NCBI GenBank assembly: GCA_013400115.1
Contig: VXBP01009301.1
Span: 639,086-703,085, forward strand
Origin: Rhinopomastus cyanomelas
Lineage: Eukaryota; Chordata; Aves; Bucerotiformes; Rhinopomastidae
Direction: 5' to 3'
Length of the DNA stretch: 64,000 nucleotides
A program made the translations under genes and the position numbers. The notes under the pieces were generated by a model. That model was not told the DNA's origin and made no database searches. It was given only the letters and a program-made list of their open reading frames with translations. Positions 63,740-64,000 of the stretch are shown here, piece by piece (position 1 is the stretch's first letter; every line of letters begins with the position of its first letter).

Positions 63740-64000
63740 TGCCTAGTATGAGCATATAAATGGCCATTTTATTGTATTAAATATGTATCACATCCATCAC
63801 TTTAAATGCTGTGCTGTGATGAAGGCTTCTCAGTCAGATGATCAGTTCTGAAAATATTTAAACTTGGCAAGCTAAACATGCTCAGCTGACTGAGCCTAAG
63901 GGTCCCAATCAGGGAAATGTTATATACCACTTATTCTTGTTTTTGTAGTTAAATTGCACAGATAAAAGTTGGTAGAACACTGTTTTAGCATGAATTGTGA

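Noticed and set aside
1..64000. tRNA, rRNA, endogenous retrovirus LTRs or gag/pol genes
   Set aside because: No cloverleaf with A and B boxes, no ribosomal segments and no paired LTRs or retroviral protein motifs were recognised by eye. A diverged solo LTR could still be missed.

Overview
The window looks like nuclear DNA from a bird. The main evidence is the repeat content. At least fifteen fragments of the avian/reptilian non-LTR retrotransposon CR1 are present, recognisable by their 3' ends (GATGATCTTTCGAGGTCCC, then a short ATTCTATG-type tail) and by C-terminal reverse-transcriptase ORF protein segments. The remaining DNA is AT-rich and CpG-poor with short microsatellites. I could not determine the species or the chromosome from the sequence.

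I found no host protein-coding gene, tRNA, rRNA, CRISPR array or prokaryote-style operon. All open frames are short (at most about 230 codons, most under 100), show no recognisable host domains, and are what chance gives in 64 kb, except for decayed CR1 coding segments. The window is most likely a gene desert or the inside of a very long intron. With sequence alone these two cannot be separated.

Layout: 1-23.4 kb is mostly unique AT-rich DNA with one small CR1 end (4.75 kb), microsatellites, and several patches that look like conserved noncoding or enhancer DNA (7.56-8.18 kb and 12.56-13.06 kb), plus a 12-bp perfect inverted repeat at 8.44 kb. An old, 1.5-kb antisense CR1 copy lies at 23.4-24.9 kb. 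27.1-30.2 kb holds an AT-rich duplicated repeat, a G-run, a 395-base assembly gap, and a 28-bp sequence that ends at the gap and reappears at a single N 1.6 kb later, which points to an assembly problem. 30.5-40.6 kb is unique sequence with a strong hairpin (34.95 kb) and a CpG-retaining island-like pocket (36.84-37.44 kb). From 40.65 kb to the end CR1 pieces are frequent. Several belong to one subfamily, and the longest is a 1.5-kb antisense copy at 62.2-63.7 kb with a degraded reverse transcriptase.

No new multi-gene system could be supported. The best leads are the two strong inverted repeats (34.95 and 8.44 kb), the CpG pocket with paired NKX2-like sites, the GATA-motif cluster, and the duplicated gap flank.
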